29,720 nt of DNA from an uncultured Lachnospiraceae bacterium (GCA_905207905.1 CAJLNC010000029.1:1-29720); one strand, 5' to 3'; positions 8,484 through 16,322 are shown, counted from the stretch's first letter. Notes: generated by a model not told the origin, from the sequence alone. Made by a program: numbers and translations.

Positions 8484-9983
8484 TTATTTTTCTGTCATTG
8501 CATAACTGAGTAAAAGTGCTTCCGTTGCTTCTTCTCTTCGAACTTCACCAGTCACTTTTCCTTCTCGCATAACCACGATCCGATCTGCAAGTCCGATCAA
8601 TTCTGTCAATTCTGAAGAAATTACAATGACTGCCATTCCTTTTTTCGCACATTCACAGATGATTTTATAAAATTCTGATTTCGCCCCCACATCAATTCCT
8701 TTTGTAGGTTCATCCAAAATCAGCACTTTTGGCTCTGTCTCCAACCACCTGCCTAAAATAACCTTTTGCTGATTTCCTCCTGACAGCTGACTGATCAATT
8801 TTTCTGAATCCGGCGTCTTGATCGCTAACTTTTTAATCTCTGCCTGTGCCATCTCCTCTTCTTTCTTTACATTGACAGCACCGGTTTTACTTCTAAGATG
8901 CTTTAAGACGGAGATACTGATATTGCCTCTTACAGATATATTAGGAAGTATTCCCTGCTCTTTACGATCCTCGGGCACAAGAGCTATTCCAAGATCAATC
9001 GCCTCCGCAGGAGATTTGGGCCGTATTTTCCGGCCATCCAAATATAGCTCTCCCCCTTCAATCTTATCCAAGCCAAATAAAGCACGGATGGTTTCTGTTC
9101 TTCCAGCTCCTACCAAACCTCCAAATCCCAAAATTTCTCCTTTTCGCACCTGGAAACTTACATCGGAGACAAAAGGTGTTGTAAGATTCTGTACCTTCAG
9201 CATTACATCTCCAATGTGCTCATTCCGCTCAAGCGTTTCAAAAATACTTCCAAGAGAACGGCCCACCATCATATTGATCATCTCATCTTCCGTTACCGCC
9301 CCCTGATCCACCACATCCACCAGACATCCGTCTTTAAAAATAATTACTTTTTGCGCAATCTGTGCGATTTCATTCATACGGTGAGATACATAAAAAATAA
9401 CTTTCCCCTCAGCCTGAAGTTCCCGGATAATTTTAAACAAAATCATGATTTCACTGTCACTCAGACTGGCGGTAGGTTCATCAAACGCTATAATCTGGGA
9501 ATTTCGGTTTACCGCCTTCATAATCTCTACCATCTGCTGCAGGGCCACCGACAGATCCCGTACTTTCATATCCGGTTCAATACCTGTCAGGCCAAAACGT
9601 TGAATAATCGCCGCGGTTCTTTCATTCATCCGTTTAAAATCAATGCCGCCTTTTTTCTTTTTAGGCCAATCACCAAGAAAAACATTTTCAGCCACCGTCA
9701 TCTCTGCCAGTATCTGGCGTTCCTGGTAAATCACACTCACACCGCCTTCAATAGCTTCTTTCGGTGTGAGAAAATGTTTCTCTTCTCCATTAATGATATA
9801 GGCACCTTCATCCGGCTGATAATCTCCGTTCAAAATTTTTAATAATGTTGACTTTCCTGCTCCATTTTCGCCTAGAAATGCATATACATAACCGCTCAGC
9901 GCTTTAAAGGAAATATTATCCAGTGCCTTCACTCCGGGAAAATATTTGCTAATATTCCGAAACTCCACATAAGTATTCCCCAT
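8484..9983 (-). CDS. Sugar ABC transporter ATP-binding protein, two-domain RbsA/AraG/MglA-like
   Basis: A 499-residue fused double ATPase that energises the sugar importer. Domain 1 has Walker A GENGAGKST, the family-typical LSVALQQMVEI signature variant and Walker B AFDEPTASL with VSHRM. Domain 2 has the degenerate P-loop GLVGAGRTE characteristic of this family, LVPEDRKEQGIL, LSGGNQQK and LILDEPTKGIDVG. A TTG 54 bases upstream is in frame, but the ATG at MGNTYVEFRNISKYFPG matches family length (E. coli RbsA about 501) and is preceded by AAAGGAG, though at a rather long 12-base spacing. It is the first gene of the importer operon, divergent from the dehydrogenase gene across a region with two palindromes. 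Confidence 0.93.
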   Translation of the reverse strand: MGNTYVEFRNISKYFPGVKALDNISFKALSGYVYAFLGENGAGKSTLLKILNGDYQPDEGAYIINGEEKHFLTPKEAIEGGVSVIYQERQILAEMTVAENVFLGDWPKKKKGGIDFKRMNERTAAIIQRFGLTGIEPDMKVRDLSVALQQMVEIMKAVNRNSQIIAFDEPTASLSDSEIMILFKIIRELQAEGKVIFYVSHRMNEIAQIAQKVIIFKDGCLVDVVDQGAVTEDEMINMMVGRSLGSIFETLERNEHIGDVMLKVQNLTTPFVSDVSFQVRKGEILGFGGLVGAGRTETIRALFGLDKIEGGELYLDGRKIRPKSPAEAIDLGIALVPEDRKEQGILPNISVRGNISISVLKHLRSKTGAVNVKKEEEMAQAEIKKLAIKTPDSEKLISQLSGGNQQKVILGRWLETEPKVLILDEPTKGIDVGAKSEFYKIICECAKKGMAVIVISSELTELIGLADRIVVMREGKVTGEVRREEATEALLLSYAMTEK

Positions 9984-10040
9984 ACTGTTTATCTTCTCCT
10001 TTTTCTTTTCAACCGCTTCAACATCCTTACTGCTCAAAAC

Positions 10041-10056
10041 GTGTTATCGTTAACAC
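10041..10056. promoter_or_regulatory. LacI-type operator palindrome GTGTTATCGTTAACAC
   Basis: A 16-bp near-perfect palindrome with the central CG typical of LacI/GalR family operators; only one symmetric pair differs. It starts about 2 bases downstream of the predicted start of the importer promoter, an ideal repression position. The cognate factor is most likely the LacI-family protein encoded 3.3 kb to the right. Confidence 0.65.
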
Positions 10057-10064
10057 TTATTTGC

Positions 10065-10093
10065 ATTATAAATCCATTTTTATCTGGCGTCAA
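10065..10093 (-). promoter_or_regulatory. Predicted sigma-A promoter of the sugar importer operon
   Basis: On the minus strand TTGACG and TATAAT are separated by exactly 17 bp. The implied start is near 10058, immediately before the GTGTTATCGTTAACAC palindrome. Confidence 0.75.
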
Positions 10094-10238
10094 TATTTTT
10101 ATGGCTATTCTATACATATACGTCACTTTTAACAATTTATTCATCTATTTTTTGTCTATTTTTACAGTCTTTTTTCCTCTTACCCCAATCATAAAGCTCC
10201 TTTTTTACCTGCTCACGCTTATATTTTTTGTTTATCTA
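10094..10238. other. AT-rich divergent intergenic core
   Basis: The whole importer-dehydrogenase intergenic region is over 300 bp and strikingly rich in T on the plus strand. An 85-codon frame across it encodes only a low-complexity hydrophobic string and lacks a ribosome binding site, so I treat the region as non-coding promoter DNA. Confidence 0.6.
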
Positions 10239-10267
10239 TTGACTTTTTTATTTTCTGTATTTATAAT
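10239..10267 (+). promoter_or_regulatory. Predicted sigma-A promoter of the dehydrogenase-dehydratase-lactonase operon
   Basis: TTGACT and TATAAT are separated by exactly 17 bp. The implied start is about 80 bases before the dehydrogenase ATG, leaving a leader that contains the TGCGTTAACGCA palindrome. Confidence 0.65.
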
Positions 10268-10324
10268 CATTTTATATATAATAATTGATTTATCTTAAAA
10301 TATCTTATTTTTTTTGTACTATTT

Positions 10325-10336
10325 TGCGTTAACGCA
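10325..10336. promoter_or_regulatory. Perfect palindrome TGCGTTAACGCA, candidate second operator
   Basis: A 12-bp perfect palindrome in the leader, 6 bases before the AGGAGGT ribosome binding site. It shares the CGTTAAC core with the operator at 10041-10056 and could be a roadblock or a loop-forming second site about 280 bp from the first. Confidence 0.5.
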
Positions 10337-10355
10337 CACACAGGAGGTCTGTAAT

Positions 10356-11162
10356 ATGGAAAGAAAAAAAGCGCTCATCACAGGAGCAAGTCATGGTATC
10401 GGTCAAACAGTCGCTGCAGCTCTTGCAAAAGCCGGATATGATGTAGCTGTAAATTACCGCAAAAACGCAGACGGCGCCAAAGAAACCGCACGGTTAATTG
10501 AAGAAGCAGGCGGAAGAGCTCTTCTGCTGCAGGCAGATGTACGAAGCTGCGAAGAATTGGAAGCCATGTTTGAAAAATATCAGCAGGAATTTAAAACGAT
10601 CGATCTTATGGTTAACAACGCAGGAGTCAGTGAATTTTATCCGCTCCTGGAGATCACCGAAAAGCAATGGGAAAGAATCACCTTCACAGACTGGAAGGGA
10701 ACCTTCTTCGGCACACAAATGGCTGCCCGTTTGATGGTTAAGACAAAAAAACCAGGTGTTATTATTAATATGGGTTCCAACCATGTGGATGGCTGCTGGC
10801 CCAAGGCCAATACCTACGCTCCCTCAAAAGCTGCCGTAACCCGTTTTGGAAAAAGTGCAGCGTACGAACTGGCTCCCTATGGTATCCGCGTACTTACTCT
10901 TTCCCCTGGATACACCAACGTCTGGCCGGAAGATCATCCTGTACAGGAAGTTGCTCCAAGGCTTCTCCTGAAACGTTTTGCTAAACCGGAGGAAATCGCA
11001 AATATTCTTGTTTTTCTTGCTTCCGATGCCTGTAATTATATGACGGGAACTACGGTCACTGTAGATGGCGGTGCGCTATTGCCTATCTATGCGGAAAATG
11101 ATCTGAATGGCGGTTCACCTTTCGATCATATGGAAAATCCTTTTGGAGGTAACGAACTATGA
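10356..11162 (+). CDS. SDR-family aldose dehydrogenase (glucose/galactose 1-dehydrogenase-like)
   Basis: A 268-residue classical short-chain dehydrogenase. The Rossmann dinucleotide motif TGASHGIG is at residues about 8-15; NNAG is near 87; the active-site serine lies in INMGSNHV and the YxxxK pair in NTYAPSKAA; the C-terminus has the usual TGTTVTVDGG. The basic residue in VAVNYRK at the end of the second strand suggests NADP(H) use. In this setting it most plausibly oxidises an aldose at C1 to the aldonolactone, feeding the lactonase and dehydratase encoded next. Start: an ATG 42 bases earlier lacks a ribosome binding site, whereas AGGAGGT precedes this one by 7 bases. The stop overlaps the dehydratase start as ATGA. 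The sugar specificity is inferred from the neighbours; a role in oxidising a hydroxy-acid cannot be excluded. Confidence 0.82.
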   Translation: MERKKALITGASHGIGQTVAAALAKAGYDVAVNYRKNADGAKETARLIEEAGGRALLLQADVRSCEELEAMFEKYQQEFKTIDLMVNNAGVSEFYPLLEITEKQWERITFTDWKGTFFGTQMAARLMVKTKKPGVIINMGSNHVDGCWPKANTYAPSKAAVTRFGKSAAYELAPYGIRVLTLSPGYTNVWPEDHPVQEVAPRLLLKRFAKPEEIANILVFLASDACNYMTGTTVTVDGGALLPIYAENDLNGGSPFDHMENPFGGNEL

Positions 11163-12310
11163 AAATCAAAAAAATAGAAACTTTTCTAATAAAACCCCGC
11201 TGGCTGCTCCTCAGAATCGAAACGGATGAAGGCATTGTTGGATGGGGAGAGCCTGTTGTAGAGGGACGCGCAGAAACTACCAGTACCTGTGTCCACGAAC
11301 TGGAACCCTATCTTTTAGGAAAAGATCCCAGATACATCGAAGATATCTGGCAAAGTATTTACAGAGGCGGATTTTATCGCGGCGGTCCGGTTCTTACCAG
11401 CGCCCTCTCTGGAATTGATCAGGCTCTATGGGATATTAAGGGAAAAGCACTCTCTCTTCCTATTCATGAATTGATGGGCGGAAAAGTCCGCGACAAAATG
11501 GAGGTCTACAGCTGGATTGATTCTAACACCCCCGCAGAGGCGGCCGAATCTGCACAGGATAAATTGGAACACGGATTTCATCATGTCAAAATGTTTGGCA
11601 CAAATGGTATCGGATGGATCAATGACAGAAAAGAAATTGATCTTCTCCTGGAAAAAGTTCAGGCTATTCGAGACAAAGTAGGAAATAAACTGGGGATTGC
11701 CATTGATTTTCACGGTCGCGCTCACAAAGCCACTGCGAAAACTCTATTAAAAGAGTTAGAGCCCTTTCAGATCCTTTTTGTAGAAGAACCTGTTTTAATT
11801 GAAAATGAAGAAGCCTTCCTGGAACTTCACAACTGTTCTTCTATTCCACTGGCTACTGGCGAACGAAGTTTTACCCGATGGGGTTTTAAACAAATGCTGA
11901 CAAAAGGTTGCGTAGATATTATTCAGCCGGATTTAAGTCATGCCGGCGGAATCTCTGAAGTAAAAAAGATTGCCACAATGGCCGAAGCCTTTGACGTCGC
12001 GCTTGCTCCTCATTGCCCATTAGGGCCCATTGCCTTTGCCGCCTGCCTGCAGGTAGATTTTACCTCTATCAATGCCTGTCTCCAGGAACAAAGTCTCGGG
12101 ATGGCTTATAATAATGGTTTTGAAATGGGCCGTTATGTAACAGACCCTCAGGTCTTCCAGTATAACAATGATGGTTTTATTAGCCTTTTAACCAAGCCCG
12201 GACTGGGTATTGAAGTAAATGAAAAAGAAATCCGGCTTATGGCAAAAGAAGGCCACCACTGGAAAAATCCTCTGTTTCGTCTCAGTGACGGAAGTGTGAC
12301 AGAATGGTAA
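11159..12310 (+). CDS. dgoD: D-galactonate dehydratase, enolase superfamily
   Basis: Converts D-galactonate to 2-dehydro-3-deoxy-D-galactonate. The 383-residue protein aligns by eye with E. coli DgoD through its whole length (PRWLLLRIETDEGIVGWGEP, FYRGGPVLTSALSGIDQALWD, LQEQSLGM, LTKPGLGIEV). The catalytic positions fall at the same numbers as in E. coli: Mg ligands D183, E209 and E235, with H185, D258 and H285 (DFH, VEEP, GER, PDLSHAGG and APHCPLGP motifs). This strong agreement supports D-galactonate over other sugar acids, although enolase-superfamily enzymes can shift specificity with few changes. The ribosome binding site TTGGAGGT lies inside the dehydrogenase gene and the start overlaps its stop. 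The stop lies 1 base after the lactonase ATG, so the three genes are translationally coupled. Confidence 0.92.
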   Translation: MKIKKIETFLIKPRWLLLRIETDEGIVGWGEPVVEGRAETTSTCVHELEPYLLGKDPRYIEDIWQSIYRGGFYRGGPVLTSALSGIDQALWDIKGKALSLPIHELMGGKVRDKMEVYSWIDSNTPAEAAESAQDKLEHGFHHVKMFGTNGIGWINDRKEIDLLLEKVQAIRDKVGNKLGIAIDFHGRAHKATAKTLLKELEPFQILFVEEPVLIENEEAFLELHNCSSIPLATGERSFTRWGFKQMLTKGCVDIIQPDLSHAGGISEVKKIATMAEAFDVALAPHCPLGPIAFAACLQVDFTSINACLQEQSLGMAYNNGFEMGRYVTDPQVFQYNNDGFISLLTKPGLGIEVNEKEIRLMAKEGHHWKNPLFRLSDGSVTEW

Positions 12311-13194
12311 GGGTAAATGTCCCCCTGTGTACGCTGGGCGAAGGGCCTCTGTGGCACAGGGAAACAAATGAATTTGTATTTACGGACATTGTAAACGGAA
12401 TCCTCTATGCTTGGAATCCAAAAACCCATGCCTGCCGGATTCTTTTGGATTCTCGTTTCCAATTAGGGGCATTTCTTTTTGACCGCCAGGGTGATCTCAT
12501 TCTTTTTACTGAATGCGGCGTGTATGCCTGTTCCTATGAAATGGAAGGGCGAAAGTTAGATCTTTTATATTCTGTGGATATGGCTCCCAGGGAGCGTTTC
12601 AATGATGCAATCTGCGATCCCCTGGGAAGAATGATTGCAGGCACAAAGACGGATACAAACGAAAACGGAAGCCTTTATCTGTTTGAACACGGGAAATCTC
12701 CAAGGCGCCTGATGGAGGGACTTCACATCTCCAATGGAATGGGCTTCTCCTGCGACGGAACCATTTTTTATCACACAGATTCTGGAAAACGAAGTATTTA
12801 CCGCTACTATTACGACTTGTCAACCGGAACCCTCTCCTCCCCCACCGTCTTTCCAGAAACGGAACAGGCAGCATCCGGGGATTTTGGTGACGTAGTCTGG
12901 CAGGAAACTGCCCCGGACGCAGCCGTACCGGATGGCATGACTGTAGATGCACAGGGAAATATCTGGACTGCACTCTGGGGAAGAGGTTCTCTCCTATGCA
13001 TAGATCCTATGCAAAAAAAGCTGCTTTCAAGCATCTCGCTTCCGGCAGTTCAAATTTCCAGTCTGACTTTCGGCGGAAAAGATCTGGATTTGCTCCTTGT
13101 CACCTCCGCATCCATCGGAACCGACGGGCCGCCGAATGGAGAAATCTATTGCCTTTGTCCAGAAGTACAGGGACGGGAAGAATATCGTTTTTAG
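12304..13194 (+). CDS. SMP-30/gluconolactonase family sugar lactonase
   Basis: A 296-residue six-bladed beta-propeller of the regucalcin/gluconolactonase family, which opens aldonolactones to aldonates with a divalent metal. The metal-binding positions are recognisable: E13 in LGEGPLW, N144 in ISNGMGF and D210 in PDGMTVD, plus the RFND (residue 98-101) motif and the HTDSGKRSIYRYYYD blade. It begins by ATG overlap with the dehydratase stop. Its position third in the operon, after dehydrogenase and dehydratase, fits hydrolysis of the lactone made by the dehydrogenase. The ribosome binding site is weak (GGAAGTG), consistent with coupling to the upstream gene. I am sure of the family; the exact lactone is inferred. 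Confidence 0.88.
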   Translation: MVRVNVPLCTLGEGPLWHRETNEFVFTDIVNGILYAWNPKTHACRILLDSRFQLGAFLFDRQGDLILFTECGVYACSYEMEGRKLDLLYSVDMAPRERFNDAICDPLGRMIAGTKTDTNENGSLYLFEHGKSPRRLMEGLHISNGMGFSCDGTIFYHTDSGKRSIYRYYYDLSTGTLSSPTVFPETEQAASGDFGDVVWQETAPDAAVPDGMTVDAQGNIWTALWGRGSLLCIDPMQKKLLSSISLPAVQISSLTFGGKDLDLLLVTSASIGTDGPPNGEIYCLCPEVQGREEYRF

Positions 13195-13230
13195 CTTTTT
13201 GCTTTGGCACAAGTTTTTTCTATCCCTGTC

Positions 13231-13259
13231 TTTACTTCTGTTCTCTTATTTTGTATACT
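13231..13259 (+). promoter_or_regulatory. Predicted promoter of the lacI-family regulator gene
   Basis: TTTACT and TATACT are 17 bp apart in the 114-base gap after the lactonase gene; a second TATAAT overlaps 6 bases further on. The regulator may therefore be made independently of the operon it controls. Confidence 0.5.
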
Positions 13260-13308
13260 TATAATATTAGATTTTAATGAGACAGTTTTCAAACAGGAGC
13301 TAGAAATT

Positions 13309-14373
13309 ATGAGCAATCAGCCAACTATTAAGGATGTTGCGCGTCTTGCCGGAGTATCCATCGGCACAGTAGACCGGGTATTACATAATCGCGGCCGGGT
13401 CTCCGCCGCTAATCAGGCAGCTGTAGAGCGCGCCGTACAGTCTCTTCACTATCGTCCCAGTCAGGTTGCCCGCGCGCTTTCTATTAGAAGGCAAAATTTA
13501 AAACTTGGGATTTCCTATCCCTTTGTAGAACAGGATTTCTGGACAGATGCTTATCAAGGCATTCAACGCGCCGCCCTTCAGCTTCAGAAATTTGGGGTAG
13601 AAGTGATTTGTGATAAATATTCCAGCTATGAAGCCGAAAATCTGGAACAATCCATAAAACATCTTCTCTTCCAAAATGTTCAGGGCTTGGTGCTGACTCC
13701 TGTAAGAAACAGCGATCAGGCTCTGGATCAACTGATTCCAAAAGACATTCCTTTTTGTACAGTGATTGATGATTGCCCCAAAAGCAGACGCCTCTTTCAT
13801 GTAGGACCAGATGATTATGCCATGGGGAGAGTAATGGCAAAATACAATTTGCTCTATCGACCGGAAAATCTCCAAATTGCAGTGATCGCGCCTAATATTA
13901 ATATGGAAGGAACCGTTAGGCGTATTGCCGGTTTCCGCGATATGTTAAAACAGGAGCAAAAAGAATACACACTTTTAGCAGTATGTGAAATTGAAGGCCA
14001 AACAGAAAAACTTTCCTATGAAAATATCTATGATAAAACTCTGGAATTAATAGAAACCTATCCTGGGTTAAACGCTATTTATGTAACCAACGGACTCACT
14101 CAATGGGCCGCTGCAGCAGTTATTGCGGCTGGCAAACAAACTAGCATCTATGTTTTTGGACATGAATACACCAAGATGACCAGAGATTTTCTGGAAGCAG
14201 GTCCCATCACCGCTATTTTATACCAAAAACCGGCTGACCAATGGGAATTAGCAATGCAGCTGCTCTATGAGTTTCTAATGGAGGAACGCCCCGCTCCTCC
14301 TCTTTATATTAATACCGAGTGTTCCATCATTACAAAAGAAACGCTTCCATTGGTACAGATCGGGCAAATTTAG
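13309..14373 (+). CDS. LacI-family transcriptional regulator with sugar-binding sensor domain
   Basis: A 354-residue regulator. The N-terminal helix-turn-helix and hinge read TIKDVARLAGVSIGTVDRVL then HNRGRVS (residues about 6-32), followed by a periplasmic-binding-protein-like sensor (LKLGISYPFVEQDFWTDAYQGI, VQGLVLTPV, VIAPNINMEGTVRRIAGF, AIYVTNGLTQWAAA). Such proteins repress sugar operons until an inducer binds. ATG choice: the longer upstream frame starts inside non-coding DNA, whereas CAGGAGC precedes MSNQPTIKD. It closes the plus-strand catabolic operon and is the natural candidate to bind the palindromes at the importer-dehydrogenase divergent promoters. The inducer is unknown; galactose, galactonate or KDGal are candidates. 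It is followed directly by a strong bidirectional terminator. Confidence 0.92.
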   Translation: MSNQPTIKDVARLAGVSIGTVDRVLHNRGRVSAANQAAVERAVQSLHYRPSQVARALSIRRQNLKLGISYPFVEQDFWTDAYQGIQRAALQLQKFGVEVICDKYSSYEAENLEQSIKHLLFQNVQGLVLTPVRNSDQALDQLIPKDIPFCTVIDDCPKSRRLFHVGPDDYAMGRVMAKYNLLYRPENLQIAVIAPNINMEGTVRRIAGFRDMLKQEQKEYTLLAVCEIEGQTEKLSYENIYDKTLELIETYPGLNAIYVTNGLTQWAAAAVIAAGKQTSIYVFGHEYTKMTRDFLEAGPITAILYQKPADQWELAMQLLYEFLMEERPAPPLYINTECSIITKETLPLVQIGQI

Positions 14374-14384
14374 CTTTTAATTAA

Positions 14385-14451
14385 AAAAATGCCTTCCATG
14401 TAAAACAGCGCGCTTCACCCCTTTGCTCTGTCTTACACGGAAGGCATTTTT
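14385..14451. terminator. Bidirectional Rho-independent terminator between lacI and the kinase operon
   Basis: A 24-bp stem with two non-Watson-Crick positions (AAAAATGCCTTCC at the base) encloses a 19-base loop. It is flanked by A-runs on one side and T-runs on the other, so it serves both convergent transcripts. Confidence 0.9.
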
Positions 14452-14474
14452 CTCGCCAAGTCGTCCGTTCGCAG

Positions 14475-15497
14475 CTATCTTTGAACTCTTCCAGAAGCAT
14501 TCCCGCCTGCCAGTGACAGCACTTCTGCTTCTGTAACCAAATTAAAATCATGCTCAATGGAGTGCTTTAAGCAGGAAGCCGCTACTGCAAAATTAATCGC
14601 ATCCTGCTGGTCAAAATTATGCAGCAATGCATGAATCAGCCCTCCGCCAAAAGAATCTCCTCCGCCTACCCGATCCACGATATGTACCAGGTACTCCGGA
14701 GAGAAGCAGGCTTTTCCATCCTGATACAGCATCCCGGCCCACCGGTTATCCGTAGCGGAAATACTTCCCCGTAAAGTAATGGCCACATAACTGCATCCGA
14801 ATCTCTCTGACAGTTCTCTGGCTACACCAATGTATCCTTCCCGACTGATCTTTCCTGTATTAATATCGGTTCCCTCTGCCCGTATTCCAAATACATCAGC
14901 AGCATCTTCTTCATTGGCAATGCAAACATCCACATAAGGCATCAGTTTTGCCATCACCTCACCGGCCTGTTCTTTCGTCCAGAGTTTTTTACGATAGTTC
15001 AGATCACAGCTCACCTTCACCCCTAATTTTTTCGCTGTCTGGCAGGCATCAAGACAAATCTGAGGTAGCTCGCCTCCCAAAGCCGGTGTGATCCCTGTAA
15101 AGTGAAACCAATCCGCATCGGAAAGTATTTCCTCCCAACAAAAATCTTCCCGTTTCGCCAGCGCTATCGAAGATCCCGCACGATCATAAATTACCTTGGA
15201 GGGACGCTGAGAAGCACCTTTCTCTACAAAATAAATTCCAATCCGGGGGCCTCCCTTTCTAATCATATGTGTATCCACCCCAAAGCTCCGCAGAGAATTT
15301 ATTGCACTCTGGGCAATTTCATTTTCCGGGAGTTTTGTAACAAATGCAGCGTCATCCCCATAATTCGCTAAGGATACCGCCACATTCGCTTCTCCGCCCG
15401 CATAGCTGGCTTCGAACCGCTCCGCCTGTACAAATCGATAATATCCTTCCGGATTTAACCGCATCATAATCTCTCCAAAACATACTGCTTTTGCCAT
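14475..15497 (-). CDS. kdgK: 2-dehydro-3-deoxygluconate/galactonate kinase, PfkB family
   Basis: A 340-residue ribokinase-fold sugar kinase. Features are the N-terminal GEIMMRLNP, the substrate loop FEASYAGGEANVAVSLANYG (residues 28-47), CDLNYRKKLW and the PfkB signature DRVGGGDSFGGG with catalytic base D281. This combination is typical of KDG kinases that phosphorylate 2-keto-3-deoxy sugar acids at the terminal hydroxyl. It is the second gene of the minus-strand operon, 36 bases after the aldolase stop, with the ribosome binding site GAGGAGGG. Given the DgoD dehydratase, the in vivo substrate could be the galacto epimer KDGal rather than KDG; sequence alone does not separate them. A paralogue lies at 20627. 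Confidence 0.88.
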   Translation of the reverse strand: MAKAVCFGEIMMRLNPEGYYRFVQAERFEASYAGGEANVAVSLANYGDDAAFVTKLPENEIAQSAINSLRSFGVDTHMIRKGGPRIGIYFVEKGASQRPSKVIYDRAGSSIALAKREDFCWEEILSDADWFHFTGITPALGGELPQICLDACQTAKKLGVKVSCDLNYRKKLWTKEQAGEVMAKLMPYVDVCIANEEDAADVFGIRAEGTDINTGKISREGYIGVARELSERFGCSYVAITLRGSISATDNRWAGMLYQDGKACFSPEYLVHIVDRVGGGDSFGGGLIHALLHNFDQQDAINFAVAASCLKHSIEHDFNLVTEAEVLSLAGGNASGRVQR

Positions 15498-15533
15498 GTT
15501 TCACCCTCCTCATTGTCTTTTGTTATCTGTCTT

Positions 15534-16199
15534 TTAAGCTCCTACCTGTTCAATATTTTTTACAAACTCTTGTGCCAGAGCTGTAATTTTATCGTATTCT
15601 CCGTTTCGGATCCACTTCTGATTCACCAGATTGCCGCCAACACCTGCTCCCACAGCTCCTGCCCTCAGAAAATCCGCTATATTTTTCTCATTCACCCCGC
15701 CCACAGCCAACATAGGAATGTGCCCAAGAGGAGCCTTCATAGCCTTTAAATACCCTGCTCCCAGATTTCCGATGGGGAATACTTTTACAAAATCTGCCCC
15801 GGCCTTCCATGCATTCACAGCTTCCGTGGGGGACAATGCTCCCGGCATCGTTACCATTCCCTGCGTTCTGGCATACGCAATAACTTCCGAATCTGTTGAC
15901 GGCGCAATCATATAAGCGGCCCCTGCTTTCCGTGCCAGATCCACCTGCTCCTTTGTCAGTACAGTTCCTGCCCCCACCAGGACTTTTCCTTTCATCTCAC
16001 TGCAAATGCTCTCTATGGCATCTACAGTAGCCGCATAATGATCTGTACTCTTCTGATTAAAGGTCACTTCCACCATACGGATACCACCCTGATACAATGC
16101 CTCTGCCAATTTTACACAATATTCCGGCTCCATCCCACGCACAATGGCAATGATTTTATTCTTATATACGCTTTCAATGATCTGCTCTCTTGTTTCCAT
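15534..16199 (-). CDS. KDPG/KDPGal-type class I aldolase (Eda/DgoA family)
   Basis: A 221-residue bifunctional-type 2-keto-3-deoxy-6-phospho-aldonate aldolase. The Schiff-base lysine is K139 in DFVKVFP; other family positions are R21 (IVRG), E44 (MVEVTF) and T79 (GAGTV). The enzyme splits the phosphorylated keto-acid into pyruvate and D-glyceraldehyde-3-phosphate. The longer frame reads through the ribosome binding site; the ATG at METREQIIE follows AAGGGAGAAGG, so that start is used. It is first in the operon with the kinase, and is transcribed away from the iclR gene across two tandem palindromes. Family members often accept both gluco and galacto epimers, compatible with the D-galactonate dehydratase upstream in the pathway. 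Confidence 0.9.
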   Translation of the reverse strand: METREQIIESVYKNKIIAIVRGMEPEYCVKLAEALYQGGIRMVEVTFNQKSTDHYAATVDAIESICSEMKGKVLVGAGTVLTKEQVDLARKAGAAYMIAPSTDSEVIAYARTQGMVTMPGALSPTEAVNAWKAGADFVKVFPIGNLGAGYLKAMKAPLGHIPMLAVGGVNEKNIADFLRAGAVGAGVGGNLVNQKWIRNGEYDKITALAQEFVKNIEQVGA

Positions 16200-16214
16200 T
16201 TCCTTCTCCCTTCT

Positions 16215-16230
16215 GTTCGCATATACGAAC
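16215..16230. promoter_or_regulatory. Operator 1 of the aldolase-kinase/iclR intergenic region
   Basis: The 16-bp palindrome GTTCGCATATACGAAC has only one asymmetric pair. The GTTCG...CGAAC ends resemble operators described for IclR-family regulators. It lies between the predicted start site and ribosome binding site of the aldolase. Confidence 0.7.
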
Positions 16231-16232
16231 AT

Positions 16233-16248
16233 ATTCTTATATAAGAAC
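16233..16248. promoter_or_regulatory. Operator 2 of the aldolase-kinase/iclR intergenic region
   Basis: ATTCTTATATAAGAAC contains a perfect 14-bp palindrome and shares TTC, TATAT and GAA positions with operator 1. The centres are 18 bp apart, so two regulator dimers would bind on nearly the same face. Confidence 0.7.
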
Positions 16249-16250
16249 TA

Positions 16251-16278
16251 TTGTATTTTTAGAGTACCATGATATAAT
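16251..16278 (+). promoter_or_regulatory. Predicted iclR promoter
   Basis: TTGTAT and TATAAT are 16 bp apart on the plus strand, just to the right of operator 2. It overlaps the divergent aldolase promoter, so the two transcripts probably compete. Confidence 0.55.
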
Positions 16279-16289
16279 CAAATTGTCAA
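16261..16289 (-). promoter_or_regulatory. Predicted promoter of the aldolase-kinase operon
   Basis: On the minus strand a consensus -35 TTGACA is followed after 17 bp by the weak -10 TACTCT. The implied start, near 16254, is immediately upstream of the two palindromes, which suits repression. Confidence 0.5.
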
Positions 16290-16322
16290 TTATATTCCAG
16301 CATCCAAAAGGAGAATTTATTT

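Noticed and set aside
10041..10056. CcpA catabolite-repression (cre) site reading of the palindrome
   Set aside because: It deviates from the cre consensus at positions flanking the central CG; a dedicated LacI operator fits better given the lacI gene in the operon.
10041..10298. 85-codon hydrophobic reading frame in the importer-dehydrogenase intergenic region
   Set aside because: It begins with GTG inside the operator, has no ribosome binding site, and its hydrophobicity follows from T-rich DNA; it overlaps the predicted promoters.
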